Assembly (NCBI RefSeq): GCF_030164425.1
Contig: NZ_JASNJD010000006.1
Span: 62,001 to 126,000 of the forward strand
Origin: Pseudodonghicola flavimaris
Lineage (GTDB): Bacteria; Pseudomonadota; Alphaproteobacteria; Rhodobacterales; Rhodobacteraceae
Direction: 5' to 3'
Length of the DNA: 64,000 nt
Shown here: piece by piece, positions 10,109 to 20,861 of the stretch
Layout of the letters: every line of letters starts with the position of its first letter
Numbering within the stretch: the first letter of the stretch is position 1
Made by a program: the position numbers and the translations under genes
Notes under the pieces: generated by a model
Told to the model about the DNA's origin: nothing
The model's database searches: none
What the model saw: only the letters and a program-made list of their open reading frames with translations

Positions 10109-11290
10109 ATGGAGTATCGGACGATCATTCTGGGCGCCGGCGCCGCCGGCATGATGTGCGCGGCCCATGCCGGGCCGGACACGCTGGTCATCGACCATGC
10201 CCGCGCGCCGGGCGAGAAAATCCGCATCTCCGGCGGCGGGCGGTGCAATTTCACCAACCTCTACGCTGAGCCCGGCAACTACCTGTCGCAGAACCCGCAT
10301 TTCTGCAAATCGGCGCTCGCCCGTTATACCCAATGGGATTTCATCGACCTGATCGGCCGCCATGGCATCGCCTGGCACGAAAAGACGCTGGGGCAGCTTT
10401 TCTGCGACGACAAGGCCACCCAGATCGTCGAGATGCTGCGGGCCGAGATGACCCGCGCCAGCGCCACGCTCTGGCTGTCGACGCAGCTCATCGCGCTCTC
10501 CCATGGGGAGAGCGGCTTTTCGCTGGAGCTGGAGCGGGAGGGCACGCGGATCGCCGTCACCTGCCGCAATCTGGTGCTGGCGACCGGGGGCAAGTCGATC
10601 CCCAAGATGGGGGCCACGGGCCTTGCCTATGACATCGCGCGCCAGTTCGGGCTGGCAGTGACCGAGACGCGCCCCGCCCTGGTGCCCCTCACCTTTACCG
10701 ACGGCCGCTTTGCGCCGCTCTCGGGCACCGCCCTGCCCGCCCGGCTGTCGAACGCGCGCGCCAGCTTCGACGAGGCGCTTTTGTTCACCCACCGCGGATT
10801 GTCGGGTCCGGCGGTGCTGCAGCTCTCCTCCTATTGGCGCGAGGGCGAGGAGATTGCGGTCAACCTGATCCCCGAGCTGCCGCTCTACGACCTCCTGCGC
10901 GCGCAACGCCAAAGCTCGGGCCGCAAGGCGCTGAGCACGGAACTGGCGCGCCACCTGCCGGCCAAGCTGGTCGATCACCTGGGCCTCATGCTGGGGATCA
11001 CCGGCAATCTCGCCGATCAATCCGACGCCGCGCTCGCCACCCTATGCGCGCAATTGTCCGACTGGCGCCTGACGCCCGCCGGCACCGAAGGTTATCGCAC
11101 CGCCGAGGTCACGCTGGGCGGCATCGACACCGACGGGCTGTCGTCGAAGACGATGGAGGCGAAAACGCTCCCCGGTCTTTATGCGATCGGCGAGGCGGTG
11201 GATGTGACCGGCTGGCTTGGCGGGTATAACTTCCAATGGGCCTGGTCATCGGCGGTGGCGGCAGGACAGGCGATTGTGGCGCGGGGGTGA
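10109..11290 (+). CDS. NAD(P)/FAD-dependent oxidoreductase (HI0933/BaiN-like)
   Basis: A 393-aa flavoprotein of the HI0933/BaiN-type family, whose members are poorly characterised FAD enzymes. The start is the ATG of MEYRTIILGAGAAGMM, which places the dinucleotide-binding GAGAAG at residues 9-14; the open frame upstream is not supported. Other family marks are the GEKIRISGGGRCNFTN motif (about 33-48), LATGGKSIPKMGATG, and the C-terminal GGYNFQWAWSSAVAAGQ. It lies on the plus strand inside the otherwise minus-strand dcw cluster, which marks it as an insertion. Confidence 0.88.
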   Translation: MEYRTIILGAGAAGMMCAAHAGPDTLVIDHARAPGEKIRISGGGRCNFTNLYAEPGNYLSQNPHFCKSALARYTQWDFIDLIGRHGIAWHEKTLGQLFCDDKATQIVEMLRAEMTRASATLWLSTQLIALSHGESGFSLELEREGTRIAVTCRNLVLATGGKSIPKMGATGLAYDIARQFGLAVTETRPALVPLTFTDGRFAPLSGTALPARLSNARASFDEALLFTHRGLSGPAVLQLSSYWREGEEIAVNLIPELPLYDLLRAQRQSSGRKALSTELARHLPAKLVDHLGLMLGITGNLADQSDAALATLCAQLSDWRLTPAGTEGYRTAEVTLGGIDTDGLSSKTMEAKTLPGLYAIGEAVDVTGWLGGYNFQWAWSSAVAAGQAIVARG

Positions 11291-11445
11291 GAGAGCGCAG
11301 TGATGTTGGCGCAAGGGGAACGGGCGGCATTGGCCCACAGCAGTCACTCGTGATTTGCGCGGCGTACGTCTGCTGCGAGCCCATTGCTGCCGGTCGCGAA
11401 TAATCTAAGGTATCGGCCGAACTTGTGAATTCGGAATGCAGCTTG

Positions 11446-11976
11446 ATGTCGCGAACTCTGGGCCCAATACTCAATCCCGCGTCAGCAGAGGCCTTGGCCA
11501 TCACGCTGGGTCGCAACGCCTTTCTGCGCGAAGTGCTCTTGGCCGCTTTGCTGTCGCTGTCGCTACCGATGGTCAGCCTGGCTGGTGTCTACTTCTATCT
11601 GCAGGGCGGCGATGTGAATCTGATTGGACTCTTTGTCAGTGTGATCACTATTTCCGCGCTGACTGCCATTCCCTTGATTTTCTATGCTTCGCTAAGGCTC
11701 AACGCCGCTACCCTCGCCCGGGAGAGGGCCTATTCAGGCGCGCCTGAGCAATTGATACACAAACCATTAGAGGGGCCTCTCCTGCTACGGCGCTCCATGG
11801 TCGCGGGCTCGGTCAAATCGCGTATCCTCGCAATGTTGCCGGGGTGCATCGGTTTTGGCTTGGAGTTCGCACTCATGTATTATCTAACGAGCGGAAGCGG
11901 GTTCTTTTTTCTCCATGCTCTGACTGGTGCGATGCTCATCATTCAAGCGAGCATCGCTGCAAATCTCCTTCGGTGA
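11446..11976 (+). CDS. Hypothetical membrane protein, unrecognised
   Basis: A 176-aa protein if started at the ATG of MSRTLGPIL; a GTG 21 nt upstream (11425) is also possible. It has four likely membrane helices: two around residues 34-80 and two around 128-175. A soluble loop of about 45 residues lies between the pairs. I recognise no family. The codon use and base composition are visibly less G+C-biased than the neighbouring dcw genes, which suggests recent acquisition. It ends about 70 nt before the murD stop, convergent with it. Confidence 0.55.
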   Translation: MSRTLGPILNPASAEALAITLGRNAFLREVLLAALLSLSLPMVSLAGVYFYLQGGDVNLIGLFVSVITISALTAIPLIFYASLRLNAATLARERAYSGAPEQLIHKPLEGPLLLRRSMVAGSVKSRILAMLPGCIGFGLEFALMYYLTSGSGFFFLHALTGAMLIIQASIAANLLR

Positions 11977-12047
11977 GCGGCAGCTTCGTCCGCATAGCAG
12001 ACCTTCGGGCTCAGCACGGCGAGCGCCAGCTCTCCGCCCGCTCCCCT

Positions 12048-13448
12048 TTACCCCGCCAGCCGCGCCGTGACCTCGGCGACGAAATCCTCGCCGCGGCGCT
12101 CGAAGCTGTCGTATTGGTCGAAGCTTGCCGCCGCCGGGGCCAGAAGGACGGTGTCGCCCGCCTCGGCCTCTGCCATCGCGCGCTCGACCGCGCGGGCCAT
12201 GGTGGTGCAGATCTCCGCCTCCACATTCAGCTGCATGGCGAAATTCGCCGCCTCCCGGCCGATGACATAGGCCTTGGCCACCGATCCGGTCGCGGGCAGC
12301 AGTGGGGCGAGGCCGCCTTCCTTCTCCAGCCCGCCGCAGATCCAGCGGATGCGGGCGAAGGCCCCCAGCGCCTTGGCGGCGCTGTCGACATTGGTGGCCT
12401 TGGAATCGTTCACGTAGGTCACCCCGCCGGCCTCGGCGATCACCTGGCTGCGGTGCGGCAGGCCGGGATAGGAGTGCAGCGCCTCTTCGATGACCCTCGG
12501 CGCCAGCCCCAGGCTGCGTGCCACCGCATAGGCGGCACAGGCGTTCTGGTGATTATGCGCCCCCGGCAGCCCCTTGACGGCGCGCAGGTCGATCGAGCCC
12601 ACCTGCCGGCCCTTGCGGTATTCCGACAGGTACCCCTTGCGGGCGAAAACCTGCCAGCCCGGCCCGGTCAGCTTCTGCGCCACCGAGACGCGGATGACCC
12701 GGTCGTCCGCCGGCCCCTCGGCCAGTTGACCGGCCAGGAACAGCCCCTCGTCCTCATCCACGCCGATCACCGCCCGATCAGGACCGCCCTCGGCGAACAG
12801 CCGTCGCTTGGCGGCGAAATACCCCCCCAGGCCGGCATGCCGGTCCAGATGGTCGGGCGACAGGTTGGTGAAGACCGCCACATCCGGCGTCAGCGCCCGC
12901 GCCAGATCGGTCTGATAGCTGGACAGCTCCAGCACCACCACGCCGCCCTCTCCCGGCGGGTCGAGATCCAGAACCCCGCGGCCGATGTTGCCGGCCAGTT
13001 GCGACGGCCGGCCCGCCTCGGTCAGGATGTGATGGATCAGGGCGGAGGTGGTGGACTTCCCGTTCGATCCGGTCACCGCCACCACCCGCGGCGGGCTGTC
13101 ATAGCGATGCCACGCCGGCGTCGCCAGCGAGCGGAAGAACAGCCCGATGTCGTTGTCCACCGGCACCCCCGCCTGCAGCGCCGCATGCACCACCGGATTG
13201 GGCCGCGGGTAAAGATGCGGGATGCCCGGCGATACGATCAGCGCCGCCAGCCCCTCGAAGGCGCCCGGCCGGGACAGATCGGCACAGGCAAAGCCCTCGG
13301 CCTCGGCCCGACCCCGCGCCTCGGGGTTATCGTCCCAGCAGACCGGCTCGACGCCGCCGGCGCGCAGCGCCCGGGCCGCCGACAGCCCCGACCGGCCCAG
13401 CCCCAAAATAGCGAGCTTCGCCCCCTCATACCCACGCACCGGGATCAT
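12048..13448 (-). CDS. murD: UDP-N-acetylmuramoylalanine--D-glutamate ligase MurD
   Basis: Adds D-glutamate to UDP-MurNAc-L-Ala. The 466-aa protein has the N-terminal [14 protein letters not shown] Rossmann loop, the ATP P-loop [14 protein letters not shown] near residues 125-138, [17 protein letters not shown], and [17 protein letters not shown] with the [19 protein letters not shown] signature near the C-terminus. About 250 bp separate it from the mraY stop upstream; that gap contains copy a of the dispersed repeat and looks non-coding. Confidence 0.97.
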   Translation of the reverse strand: MIPVRGYEGAKLAILGLGRSGLSAARALRAGGVEPVCWDDNPEARGRAEAEGFACADLSRPGAFEGLAALIVSPGIPHLYPRPNPVVHAALQAGVPVDNDIGLFFRSLATPAWHRYDSPPRVVAVTGSNGKSTTSALIHHILTEAGRPSQLAGNIGRGVLDLDPPGEGGVVVLELSSYQTDLARALTPDVAVFTNLSPDHLDRHAGLGGYFAAKRRLFAEGGPDRAVIGVDEDEGLFLAGQLAEGPADDRVIRVSVAQKLTGPGWQVFARKGYLSEYRKGRQVGSIDLRAVKGLPGAHNHQNACAAYAVARSLGLAPRVIEEALHSYPGLPHRSQVIAEAGGVTYVNDSKATNVDSAAKALGAFARIRWICGGLEKEGGLAPLLPATGSVAKAYVIGREAANFAMQLNVEAEICTTMARAVERAMAEAEAGDTVLLAPAAASFDQYDSFERRGEDFVAEVTARLAG

Positions 13449-13609
13449 CGCCTGTCCTTTCGATTGCCCGACCGGATGCCCGGCCCCTGGCCACTGGCTA
13501 GCGCAGCCGCCCCGGGATGGAAAGCGCCGGCAACCGCCCGCGCCCCTCCTCCCCGCCGGGGACCTTCACCGCAGCCCGTAAACCGGGCGCGCGCCCAGCT
13601 CTTTTTCCG

Positions 13610-13645
13610 GCTCTTTTTCTGGCCTGAAATATCCCCGCCGGAGGC
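13610..13645 (+). repeat. Dispersed intergenic repeat, copy a (short)
   Basis: The stretch beginning TCTTTTTCTGGCCTGAAATA and continuing with CCCCGCCGGAGG shares its core with three other intergenic sites in the window (36126, 41125, 47914), all in the same orientation. This copy is short and sits between mraY and murD. The element is GC-rich with a T-run. It may be a mobile or REP-like sequence; read on the plus strand, the T-run does not follow a hairpin, so it is not an obvious terminator. Confidence 0.5.
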
Positions 13646-13701
13646 TCCCGCAGCTCACGCTTCGCGCACGCCTCACAGGACCGGGACCGTCCGGCCCCGC
13701 C

Positions 13702-14784
13702 TCAGCGCACCTTCAGCGTCGCCAGGCCGATCATCGCCAGGATCAGCGAGATGATCCAGAACCGGATCACGATGGTGGGCTCGGCCCAGCCCTTCTTCTC
13801 GTAATGATGATGGATCGGCGCCATCAGGAACACCCGCCGGCCGGTGCGCTTGAAATAAAGCACCTGGATGATCACGCTCAGCGCCTCGACCACGAAGAGC
13901 CCGCCGACCACGGCCAGCACCAGCTCGTGCTTGGTCGCCACCGCGATCGCCCCCAGCGCACCGCCCAGGGCCAGGCTGCCGGTATCGCCCATGAAGACCG
14001 CCGCCGGCGGCGCATTGTACCACAAGAACCCCAGCCCCGCGCCGAACAGCGCGGCGGTGAAGATCAACAGCTCCCCGGTGCCGGGCACGTAATGCACGTC
14101 GAGGTATTCGGTGAAGTCGATCCGCCCCACCGCATAGGCGATGATGCCCAGCGTGGTGGCAGCGATCATCACCGGCATGATCGCCAGCCCGTCGAGCCCG
14201 TCGGTCAGGTTCACCGCATTGGCGGCGCCGACGATGACGACGACGACGAAGGGCACGTAGAAATATCCCAGGTTGATCAGCGCGTTCTTGAACACCGGCA
14301 GCGCCAGCTGGTTCTGCAGATCGACCGGATGGCTCCACTCCGCCCAGAAGGCGGCGATCACCGCGATGGCGATCCCCAGCGCCAGCCGCAGCTTGCCCGG
14401 CACCCCCTTGGTGTTCTGTTTCGACACTTTGGCGTAGTCGTCCGCAAAGCCGATCAAGGCGAAGGACAGGGTGACGAAGAGCACCAGCCAGACGAAGGAA
14501 TTGTCGAGCCGCGCCCAGAGCAGTGTCGTCGTCAGCAGCGCCCCGACGATCAGCAGCCCCCCCATGGTCGGCGTGCCGGCCTTGGACAGATGCGCCTCGG
14601 GGCCGTCGTCGCGGATCGGCTGGCCCTTGCCCTGCTTGCGCCGGAGCACGTTGATCAGCGGCCGGCCAAAGACGAAACCGAAGACCAGCGCGGTCAGGAA
14701 GGCGCCGCCGGCCCGAAAGGTAATATAGCGGAAGAGATTGAAGAAATCCCCGCCATCCGACAGCGCGGTCAGCCAATAAAGCAT
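13702..14784 (-). CDS. mraY: Phospho-N-acetylmuramoyl-pentapeptide transferase MraY
   Basis: Polytopic membrane enzyme transferring phospho-MurNAc-pentapeptide to undecaprenyl phosphate to form lipid I. The 360-aa product has about ten helices, the catalytic FADDYAKV motif near residue 115, [13 protein letters not shown] (about 200) and the histidine cluster [12 protein letters not shown] (about 321). Length is normal. It starts 17 nt behind murF. Confidence 0.98.
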   Translation of the reverse strand: MLYWLTALSDGGDFFNLFRYITFRAGGAFLTALVFGFVFGRPLINVLRRKQGKGQPIRDDGPEAHLSKAGTPTMGGLLIVGALLTTTLLWARLDNSFVWLVLFVTLSFALIGFADDYAKVSKQNTKGVPGKLRLALGIAIAVIAAFWAEWSHPVDLQNQLALPVFKNALINLGYFYVPFVVVVIVGAANAVNLTDGLDGLAIMPVMIAATTLGIIAYAVGRIDFTEYLDVHYVPGTGELLIFTAALFGAGLGFLWYNAPPAAVFMGDTGSLALGGALGAIAVATKHELVLAVVGGLFVVEALSVIIQVLYFKRTGRRVFLMAPIHHHYEKKGWAEPTIVIRFWIISLILAMIGLATLKVR

Positions 14785-14801
14785 CTTAGCCGTTCCTATC
14801 C

Positions 14802-16211
14802 TTACGTCTTGTCACCCGGAAACGCGCCCCCTTGACCGATTCCCCGCAAGGCGTCAACGAGTTTCGCCAACCCCATGCTGAGCGATCCCTTGGCCAGGAC
14901 CACGTCGCCCTTGCCCACCAGCCCGGGCAGTTTCACGGCCAGCTCGGCACTGGTTTCGCACCACAGGCCGCGCTGATGCGCCGGCAGGGCCTGATGCAGC
15001 GCCCGCATCAGCGGGCCGATGCAATGGACCGTGTCGATCTGCGCCATCGCCGGCAACGAGGCCAGCCCGGCATGCAGCGACGGGCCTTGCGGCCCCAGTT
15101 CCTTCATGTCGCCGAGACAGGCGATGCGGCGGCCCCGGCCCTCGGGCGCAACGCTGGCCAGCACCGCCAGCGCCGCCGCCATCGACACCGGATTGGCATT
15201 ATAGGAATCGTCGAGCAGCGTCAGCGTCCCGTCGGGAAGCCCCAGGAGCTCGCGGGCGCCGCGGCCGCGATAGGGCGACCAGCGCGGCAGGCTGGCCACG
15301 ACACCGGCCGGATCGGCGCCGAGCGCATCCGCCACCGCCAGCGCCCCCAGCGCGTTCATCGCGAAATGGCGCCCCGGCGTCGCCAGGGTGAAAGCCACCT
15401 CGCCCCGCGGGGTACGGGCCCGCACCCGGGTGGTGTCGCCGGTGACCTCCGCCGCCAGCAGATGATAATCCTCCGCCTCGACCCCGAACCCGAAGGCTGT
15501 TGCCCCCAGTTCGCGCGCGTGATCGAAGAGGATACCGGATTCGGCCAGGTCGGTGTTCAGCACCGCGATGCCGCACGGCTCCAGCCCGTCGAGGATCGCC
15601 GATTTCTCGCGGGCGATATCCTCGACGCTGTCGAAAGCCTCCAGATGCGCGGCGGCGACGGTGGTGATCATCGCCACATGCGGCCGCGCCAGCCGGGCCA
15701 GCGGCGCTATCTCTCCGGGGTGGTTCATGCCGATCTCGATCACCGCGAAGCGGGTCTCACGCGGCATCCGCGCCAGCGTCAGCGGCACGCCCCAGTGATT
15801 GTTGTAGCTGGCGACGCTGGCATGGGTCGGCCCCTGATCGGAGAGCACCCGCAACAGCATTTCCTTGGTCGAGGTCTTGCCGGCACTGCCGGTGATCGCC
15901 GCCACCCGCGCCCCGGTCCGGGCCCGGGCCGCCGCTCCCAGCGCCTCAAGCGCCTCCAGCACATCGGGCACGATCAGCAGCGGCGCATCGGCGGCGACAT
16001 CATCGGGCAGCCGGCTGACCAGCGCCGCCGCCGCCCCGGCGGCCAGCGCCTGGGCGACGAAGTCATGGCCGTCGCGGGCCGCCTTCAGCGCCACGAAGAG
16101 ATCGCCGGCCTCCAGCGTGCGGGTGTCGATGGACACCCCGGTGACCGACCAGTCGCCCTGAAGCCGCCCGCCGGTGGCGGCGGCTGCCTCTGCCCCGGTC
16201 CAGAGCGTCAT
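14802..16211 (-). CDS. murF: UDP-MurNAc-tripeptide--D-Ala-D-Ala ligase MurF
   Basis: Adds the D-Ala-D-Ala made by Ddl to complete the pentapeptide precursor. The 469-aa protein shows the ATP loop [14 protein letters not shown] (about 105-118), [24 protein letters not shown] and [13 protein letters not shown] near residue 315. It overlaps the murE stop by 4 nt. Confidence 0.97.
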   Translation of the reverse strand: MTLWTGAEAAAATGGRLQGDWSVTGVSIDTRTLEAGDLFVALKAARDGHDFVAQALAAGAAAALVSRLPDDVAADAPLLIVPDVLEALEALGAAARARTGARVAAITGSAGKTSTKEMLLRVLSDQGPTHASVASYNNHWGVPLTLARMPRETRFAVIEIGMNHPGEIAPLARLARPHVAMITTVAAAHLEAFDSVEDIAREKSAILDGLEPCGIAVLNTDLAESGILFDHARELGATAFGFGVEAEDYHLLAAEVTGDTTRVRARTPRGEVAFTLATPGRHFAMNALGALAVADALGADPAGVVASLPRWSPYRGRGARELLGLPDGTLTLLDDSYNANPVSMAAALAVLASVAPEGRGRRIACLGDMKELGPQGPSLHAGLASLPAMAQIDTVHCIGPLMRALHQALPAHQRGLWCETSAELAVKLPGLVGKGDVVLAKGSLSMGLAKLVDALRGIGQGGAFPGDKT

Positions 16212-17689
16212 ACCCGGCGCCCGTCCAGCGCGGCGACCGCTACGCTGGCCTGTTCGGCATCATCGAAATGCAAGATGTCATCCCCCACGATCTGGCCTGT
16301 TTCATGCCCCTTGCCGGCGATCAGCAGCGCGTCGCCCGGCTCCAGCGCATCGACGCCGCGCAGGATCGCCTCGGCCCGGTCGCCGACCTCGATCGCCCCC
16401 GGGGCGCCCTCCAGCACGGCGGCGCGGATCAGCGCCGGTTCCTCGCTGCGCGGATTGTCGTCGGTGACGAAGACCACATCGGCATGTTCCGTCGCCGCCC
16501 GCCCCATCAGCGGCCGCTTGCCACGGTCGCGGTCGCCGCCGGCGCCGACGATGGCGATCAGCCGCCCCATCACATGCGGCCGCAGCGCCTTCAGCGCAGT
16601 GGCGATCGCATCGGGGGTATGGGCGAAATCGACAAAGACCGTCGCGCCGGAGGCACGGGTGGCGACCAGTTGCATGCGGCCGCGCACCGTGATCAGCTCC
16701 GGCAGGCTGCGGAACACCTGTTCCGGCTCCGCCCCGCAGGCGATCGCCAGACCGGCGGCAACCAAAACGTTCTGCGCCTGGAACCCGCCGATCAGATCGA
16801 GCCGGGTCTGATGCGTCCGGCCGCGCCAGGCGAAGCGCAGGTCCTGACCGCTGGCGTCGAAGCGCTGGCTCAGGAGTTGCAGATCGCCATCCTCCTGCCC
16901 CACGGTCAGCACCGCCTGGCCGCGCGCGGCGGCGATGGCGCGCATCTCCGGGCCGCGCGGATCGTCGAGATTGATTACCGCGGTTCCCTCGGGCGGCAGC
17001 ACCCGACGAAAGAGCCCGGCCTTGGCCGCGAAATAGGCCTCGAAGCTCTCATGATAATCCAGGTGGTCCTGGGTGAAATTGGTGAAACCCGCCGCCATCA
17101 GGTCGACGCCATCGAGCCGACGCTGCTCCAGCCCGTGCGAGGAGGCCTCCATCGCCGCATGGGTCACCCCATGGGCGGCGGCCTCCGCCAGCACCCGGTG
17201 CAGGGTGATGGGTTCCGGCGTGGTGTGATGCAGCGGCGCGGTCCAGGCGCCTTCGACCCCGGTGGTGCCGAGGTTGATCGCCGGATGCCCCAGCGCGGTC
17301 CAGATCTGGCGCAGGAAGGTGGCGACGGAGGTCTTGCCATTGGTGCCGGTCACCGCCGCCATCACCCGCGGCTGGGCACCGAACCAGAGCGCGGCGGCAC
17401 AGGCCAGCGCCTGGCGCGGGTCCTCGACCACCACCAGCGCACCCTCGAACCCAGCCAGCTCCGTTTCAGCCAGCGCGGCACCGGTGCTGTCGGTCAGGAT
17501 CGCCGCCGCACCCATGCGCAGGGCGTAGGGAATGAACTCCCCCCCATGGACACGAGTGCCCGGAAGCGCGGCGAAGAGATAGCCGGGCTTGACCTCGCGG
17601 CTGTCCACGGCGAGCCCCGCGATCATCGGATCGCGGCCGCCGCGCGCGGTCAGAGCCAGCTGGCTGAGCGGTTTTTCCGGTGTGCCCAT
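16208..17689 (-). CDS. murE: UDP-MurNAc-L-Ala-D-Glu--meso-DAP ligase MurE
   Basis: Adds meso-diaminopimelate as third peptide residue. The 493-aa frame starts at the ATG of MGTPEKPLSQL; a GTG four codons upstream (17701) has a comparable AGGA ribosome site, so the start is ambiguous. The P-loop VTGTNGKTSVATFL lies near residue 113, and DNPRSEEPALI near residue 400 is the DNPR motif that reads meso-DAP rather than lysine. It overlaps murF by 4 nt. Confidence 0.96.
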   Translation of the reverse strand: MGTPEKPLSQLALTARGGRDPMIAGLAVDSREVKPGYLFAALPGTRVHGGEFIPYALRMGAAAILTDSTGAALAETELAGFEGALVVVEDPRQALACAAALWFGAQPRVMAAVTGTNGKTSVATFLRQIWTALGHPAINLGTTGVEGAWTAPLHHTTPEPITLHRVLAEAAAHGVTHAAMEASSHGLEQRRLDGVDLMAAGFTNFTQDHLDYHESFEAYFAAKAGLFRRVLPPEGTAVINLDDPRGPEMRAIAAARGQAVLTVGQEDGDLQLLSQRFDASGQDLRFAWRGRTHQTRLDLIGGFQAQNVLVAAGLAIACGAEPEQVFRSLPELITVRGRMQLVATRASGATVFVDFAHTPDAIATALKALRPHVMGRLIAIVGAGGDRDRGKRPLMGRAATEHADVVFVTDDNPRSEEPALIRAAVLEGAPGAIEVGDRAEAILRGVDALEPGDALLIAGKGHETGQIVGDDILHFDDAEQASVAVAALDGRRV

Positions 17690-17716
17690 GATGCCCCTCA
17701 CCCAGTTTTCCTAGAC

Positions 17717-19504
17717 TCAATTCGACGACGTCAGGGTTATAGCAGCGCGCCTCTGCGGATCAACGTCGGGCCGGAGCCCCAGCAGCGGCGCCACCCGGCG
17801 GATCATCTCGGCCGCCACCGGCACGGCGGTCCAGCCGGCGGTGCGGCGATCTTCCTTCAGCGCATGGATCTGCGGCTCGTCCAGAGTGAGGATCAGCACG
17901 TATTTCGGATCATTTGTCGGGAACATGGAGGCGAAGGTGGCGATCACCTTATTATCATAGTAGCCGCCCTGCGGTTTCGGCTTGTCCGCTGTGCCGGTCT
18001 TGCCGCCCACCGAATAGCCCTCGACATCGCCGAAGCTGGCGGTGCCCTCGGTCACCACCGCGCGCAGCATCTGGCGGGCTTCCTTGGCGGCTTCGGCCGA
18101 CATCACCCGCGGCCCATACTGCGGCCCCTTGCGCTTCAGCACCGTGGGGCTGACGTAATGCCCGCCGTTGGCGATGGTGGCATAGGCGGCAGCCAGGTGC
18201 ATCGGACTGGCGGACAGCCCATGGCCATAGGAGATCGTCACCGTGCTGAGATCGGTCCAGCGTTTCGGGATCAGCGGCTGGGCGCCGCGCGCCTCGACGA
18301 TCTCGAATGGGGTGGGATCGAACATGCCGAGCGCCCCGAGAAAAGCCTTTTGCCGCTCGGAACCGATTTCCAGCGCGATCCGCCCGGTGCCCCGGTTGGA
18401 ACTGTGGACGATCACGTCCTTGACGCTGAGCTTGCCATAGTTCTTGCCGTGAAATTCACCGATCGGATAGCCGCCGACCTTCATCGGTCCGGAGGTGTCG
18501 ATGATCGTCTCCGGCGACACCAGCCCGAGGTCGAGCGCCTGGGCGGCGGCGAAGATCTTGAAGGTGGAGCCGAGTTCATAGACCCCCTGCACCGCGCGAT
18601 TGAACAGCGGGCTATCGCTGGGATCGCCGGTCAGCAGCGGCCGCGGCCGGTCGTTGGGATCGAAATCCGGCAGGCTGACGACCGAGAGCACCTCGCCCGT
18701 ATGGACATCCATCAGGATCGAGGAGGCGCCCTTGGCATTCATCAGCCGCATTCCGCCGGCCAGCACCTGCTCCGATGCCGCCTGCACTGTCAGGTCGAGC
18801 GACAGGGTCAGCGGGGTGGAGCCGTTGGCGGGATCGCGCAGGTAGTCGTCGAACTGCTTTTCGATGCCCGCGACGCCGATCACCTCGGCGGCATTCACGC
18901 CTTCCTTGCCGAATCCGGCGCCGCCCAGAACATGGGCCGCCAGCCGGCCATTGGGATAAAGCCGCATCTCGCGCGGCCCGAACAGCAGGCCGGGATCGCC
19001 CAGATCGTGCACCGCCTGTTGCTGTTCCGGGCTGATCCGCTTCTTGATCCAGACGAATTTGCGCTTGCCGGTGAAATCCTTGATCATCCGGGCCTCGTCC
19101 AGATCGGGGAAGATCTGTTTCAAGCCCTGGGCCGCGGCGATCGGATCGACCATCTGCGGCGGCTGCGCATAAAGCGAGTGGGTTTCGAAGTTGGTCGCCA
19201 GGATGCGGCCTTCGCGATCGACGATATCGGCGCGCTGCATCGCGATGGCCGCGCCCGGGGCGCTCGCCACCGGCTCCGCCGGCTCCGACGTCGACATCAA
19301 CGCCATGCGGCCACCGACCACGACGAAGGCGCAGAGAAAGAACAGCCCCAGTACCAGCAGACGGCCCTCGGCCCGTACCCGAGCGCGGTCCTGCATCTCG
19401 GCATGGCGGCGGCGGATGTTCTCGCGTTCGATGGCGTCGGGGTTTTCACCCTTCTCGCGGGCGGGCAGGATACGGGCCAGCGGGCGCAGCGGGGTACGGA
19501 TCAC
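17717..19504 (-). CDS. ftsI: Septal transpeptidase FtsI (penicillin-binding protein 3)
   Basis: Class B penicillin-binding protein that cross-links septal peptidoglycan together with FtsW. The 595-aa protein has a cytoplasmic N-terminus rich in charged residues, one membrane segment near residues 50-70, a pedestal domain, and the three transpeptidase motifs: catalytic ELGSTFK (S-x-x-K), VHSSN (S-x-N) and VGGKTGTAD (K-T-G). It overlaps ftsL by 4 nt. Confidence 0.97.
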   Translation of the reverse strand: MIRTPLRPLARILPAREKGENPDAIERENIRRRHAEMQDRARVRAEGRLLVLGLFFLCAFVVVGGRMALMSTSEPAEPVASAPGAAIAMQRADIVDREGRILATNFETHSLYAQPPQMVDPIAAAQGLKQIFPDLDEARMIKDFTGKRKFVWIKKRISPEQQQAVHDLGDPGLLFGPREMRLYPNGRLAAHVLGGAGFGKEGVNAAEVIGVAGIEKQFDDYLRDPANGSTPLTLSLDLTVQAASEQVLAGGMRLMNAKGASSILMDVHTGEVLSVVSLPDFDPNDRPRPLLTGDPSDSPLFNRAVQGVYELGSTFKIFAAAQALDLGLVSPETIIDTSGPMKVGGYPIGEFHGKNYGKLSVKDVIVHSSNRGTGRIALEIGSERQKAFLGALGMFDPTPFEIVEARGAQPLIPKRWTDLSTVTISYGHGLSASPMHLAAAYATIANGGHYVSPTVLKRKGPQYGPRVMSAEAAKEARQMLRAVVTEGTASFGDVEGYSVGGKTGTADKPKPQGGYYDNKVIATFASMFPTNDPKYVLILTLDEPQIHALKEDRRTAGWTAVPVAAEMIRRVAPLLGLRPDVDPQRRAAITLTSSN

Positions 19505-19863
19505 GGGTTGCCCTCCCCGTCGGCGGCCATGGTCGAGACATCGACCGAATTGGTGATCGGCAGCAGCGGGTCCTGCGCCGGCGGGAAACTGACCTCATCA
19601 ATGCGGCCGAACTGATCCGGCCGCAGCGGCAACAGCCCCAGACGGTCGAAATTGATCTGCGACAGTTCCGACAGCCGTTCGGGCCGGTTGAGATAGGCCC
19701 ATTCGGCCCTCAGCACCCCGAGCCGCAGCTGCGCATCGCCGATCTGGCGCTGCAGCCCGCGGGTTTCCTTCAGGACCTGCTGGGTGGCGTAATTCTCACG
19801 ATACGCCCAGAAGGCCAGGCCGAAGACCACAAGCGCGGCCAGAACATAGGCAATGCCCTTCAT
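19501..19863 (-). CDS. ftsL: Cell division protein FtsL
   Basis: Small bitopic divisome protein (120 aa) that forms the FtsQBL complex. It has a membrane helix at residues 4-20 ([18 protein letters not shown]) followed by a periplasmic coiled-coil-like segment ([21 protein letters not shown]). Sequence is poorly conserved in the family, so the call rests on size, topology and position between rsmH and ftsI, with 4-nt overlaps at both ends. Confidence 0.9.
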   Translation of the reverse strand: MKGIAYVLAALVVFGLAFWAYRENYATQQVLKETRGLQRQIGDAQLRLGVLRAEWAYLNRPERLSELSQINFDRLGLLPLRPDQFGRIDEVSFPPAQDPLLPITNSVDVSTMAADGEGNP

Positions 19864-20858
19864 CGTCCCTTCTCCTTCAACAGCGGCATGCCGATCCGCC
19901 GGGGATCGACACTGCCGGCAGCGGCCTCAGTCCGCACCGCGACCCTGAGCCGGGCAGAGCGGGCGCGCGGGTTCTCGGCCAGCTCCTCTTCGTCCGGCGC
20001 GATCGCCTTGCGGGATTTCAGGATGAACTGCGGATCGGGCATCTCCTGCTCGGGGGCATAGCGGTTGGCCCGCCCGCCGGTGCCGGCGCGATCCTGGAAA
20101 AAGCGTTTCACCATCCGATCCTCGATCGAATGGAAGGTGACCACCGCAAGTTGCCCGCCGGGCTTCAGCGCCCGTTCCGCCGCCATCAACCCGCGAAACA
20201 GCTCACCGAATTCGTCGTTCACTGCGATGCGCAGCGCCTGGAAACTGCGGGTGGCGGGATGCGATTGCCCCGGCTTGGACCGCGGCAGGCAGGATTCGAT
20301 CACATGCGCCAGCTGCAGCGTGGTCTCGAACGGCGCCTTCTCGCGTTCCCGGACGATGGCGCGGGCGATGCGGCGGCTGGCGCGTTCCTCGCCATAGAGA
20401 AAGAGAATGTCAGCCAGATCGGATTCGTCGGCGGTATTGACCAGATCGGCGGCCGAGGGACCCTGCTGCGACATGCGCATGTCGAGGGGGCCATCCTTCA
20501 TGAAGGAGAAGCCACGCTCCGCCTGATCGAGCTGCATGGAGGAAACCCCGAGATCGAGCACCACGCCATCGAGGTCCTTCGCATACTCGTCCATGCGGGA
20601 AAACACGCCCTGCTGCAGCACCAGCCTGTCGCCATAGTCCCCGGCCCACTCCGCCGCCATCTCGAAGGCCAGCGGATCGCGGTCGACACCGATCACCTTG
20701 TCGGCCCCGGCCTCAAGCAGCCCGCGACTGTAGCCGCCGGCGCCAAAGGTTCCGTCCAGCCAGACACCTTCGACCGGCGCCACCGCCTTGAGCAGCGCAC
20801 GCAGAAGAACCGGAACATGGGGACGGTCGGACCTCGGGGCGGGCGCATCTGCCGTCAT
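19860..20858 (-). CDS. rsmH: 16S rRNA (cytosine(1402)-N4)-methyltransferase RsmH
   Basis: AdoMet-dependent methyltransferase (formerly MraW) modifying C1402 in the ribosomal P site. The 332-aa protein has [10 protein letters not shown] near the start, the AdoMet loop [17 protein letters not shown] (about 35-51), [12 protein letters not shown], and [13 protein letters not shown] in the C-terminal half. It starts 3 nt behind mraZ and overlaps ftsL by 4 nt. Confidence 0.98.
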   Translation of the reverse strand: MTADAPAPRSDRPHVPVLLRALLKAVAPVEGVWLDGTFGAGGYSRGLLEAGADKVIGVDRDPLAFEMAAEWAGDYGDRLVLQQGVFSRMDEYAKDLDGVVLDLGVSSMQLDQAERGFSFMKDGPLDMRMSQQGPSAADLVNTADESDLADILFLYGEERASRRIARAIVREREKAPFETTLQLAHVIESCLPRSKPGQSHPATRSFQALRIAVNDEFGELFRGLMAAERALKPGGQLAVVTFHSIEDRMVKRFFQDRAGTGGRANRYAPEQEMPDPQFILKSRKAIAPDEEELAENPRARSARLRVAVRTEAAAGSVDPRRIGMPLLKEKGR

Positions 20859-20861
20859 CGG

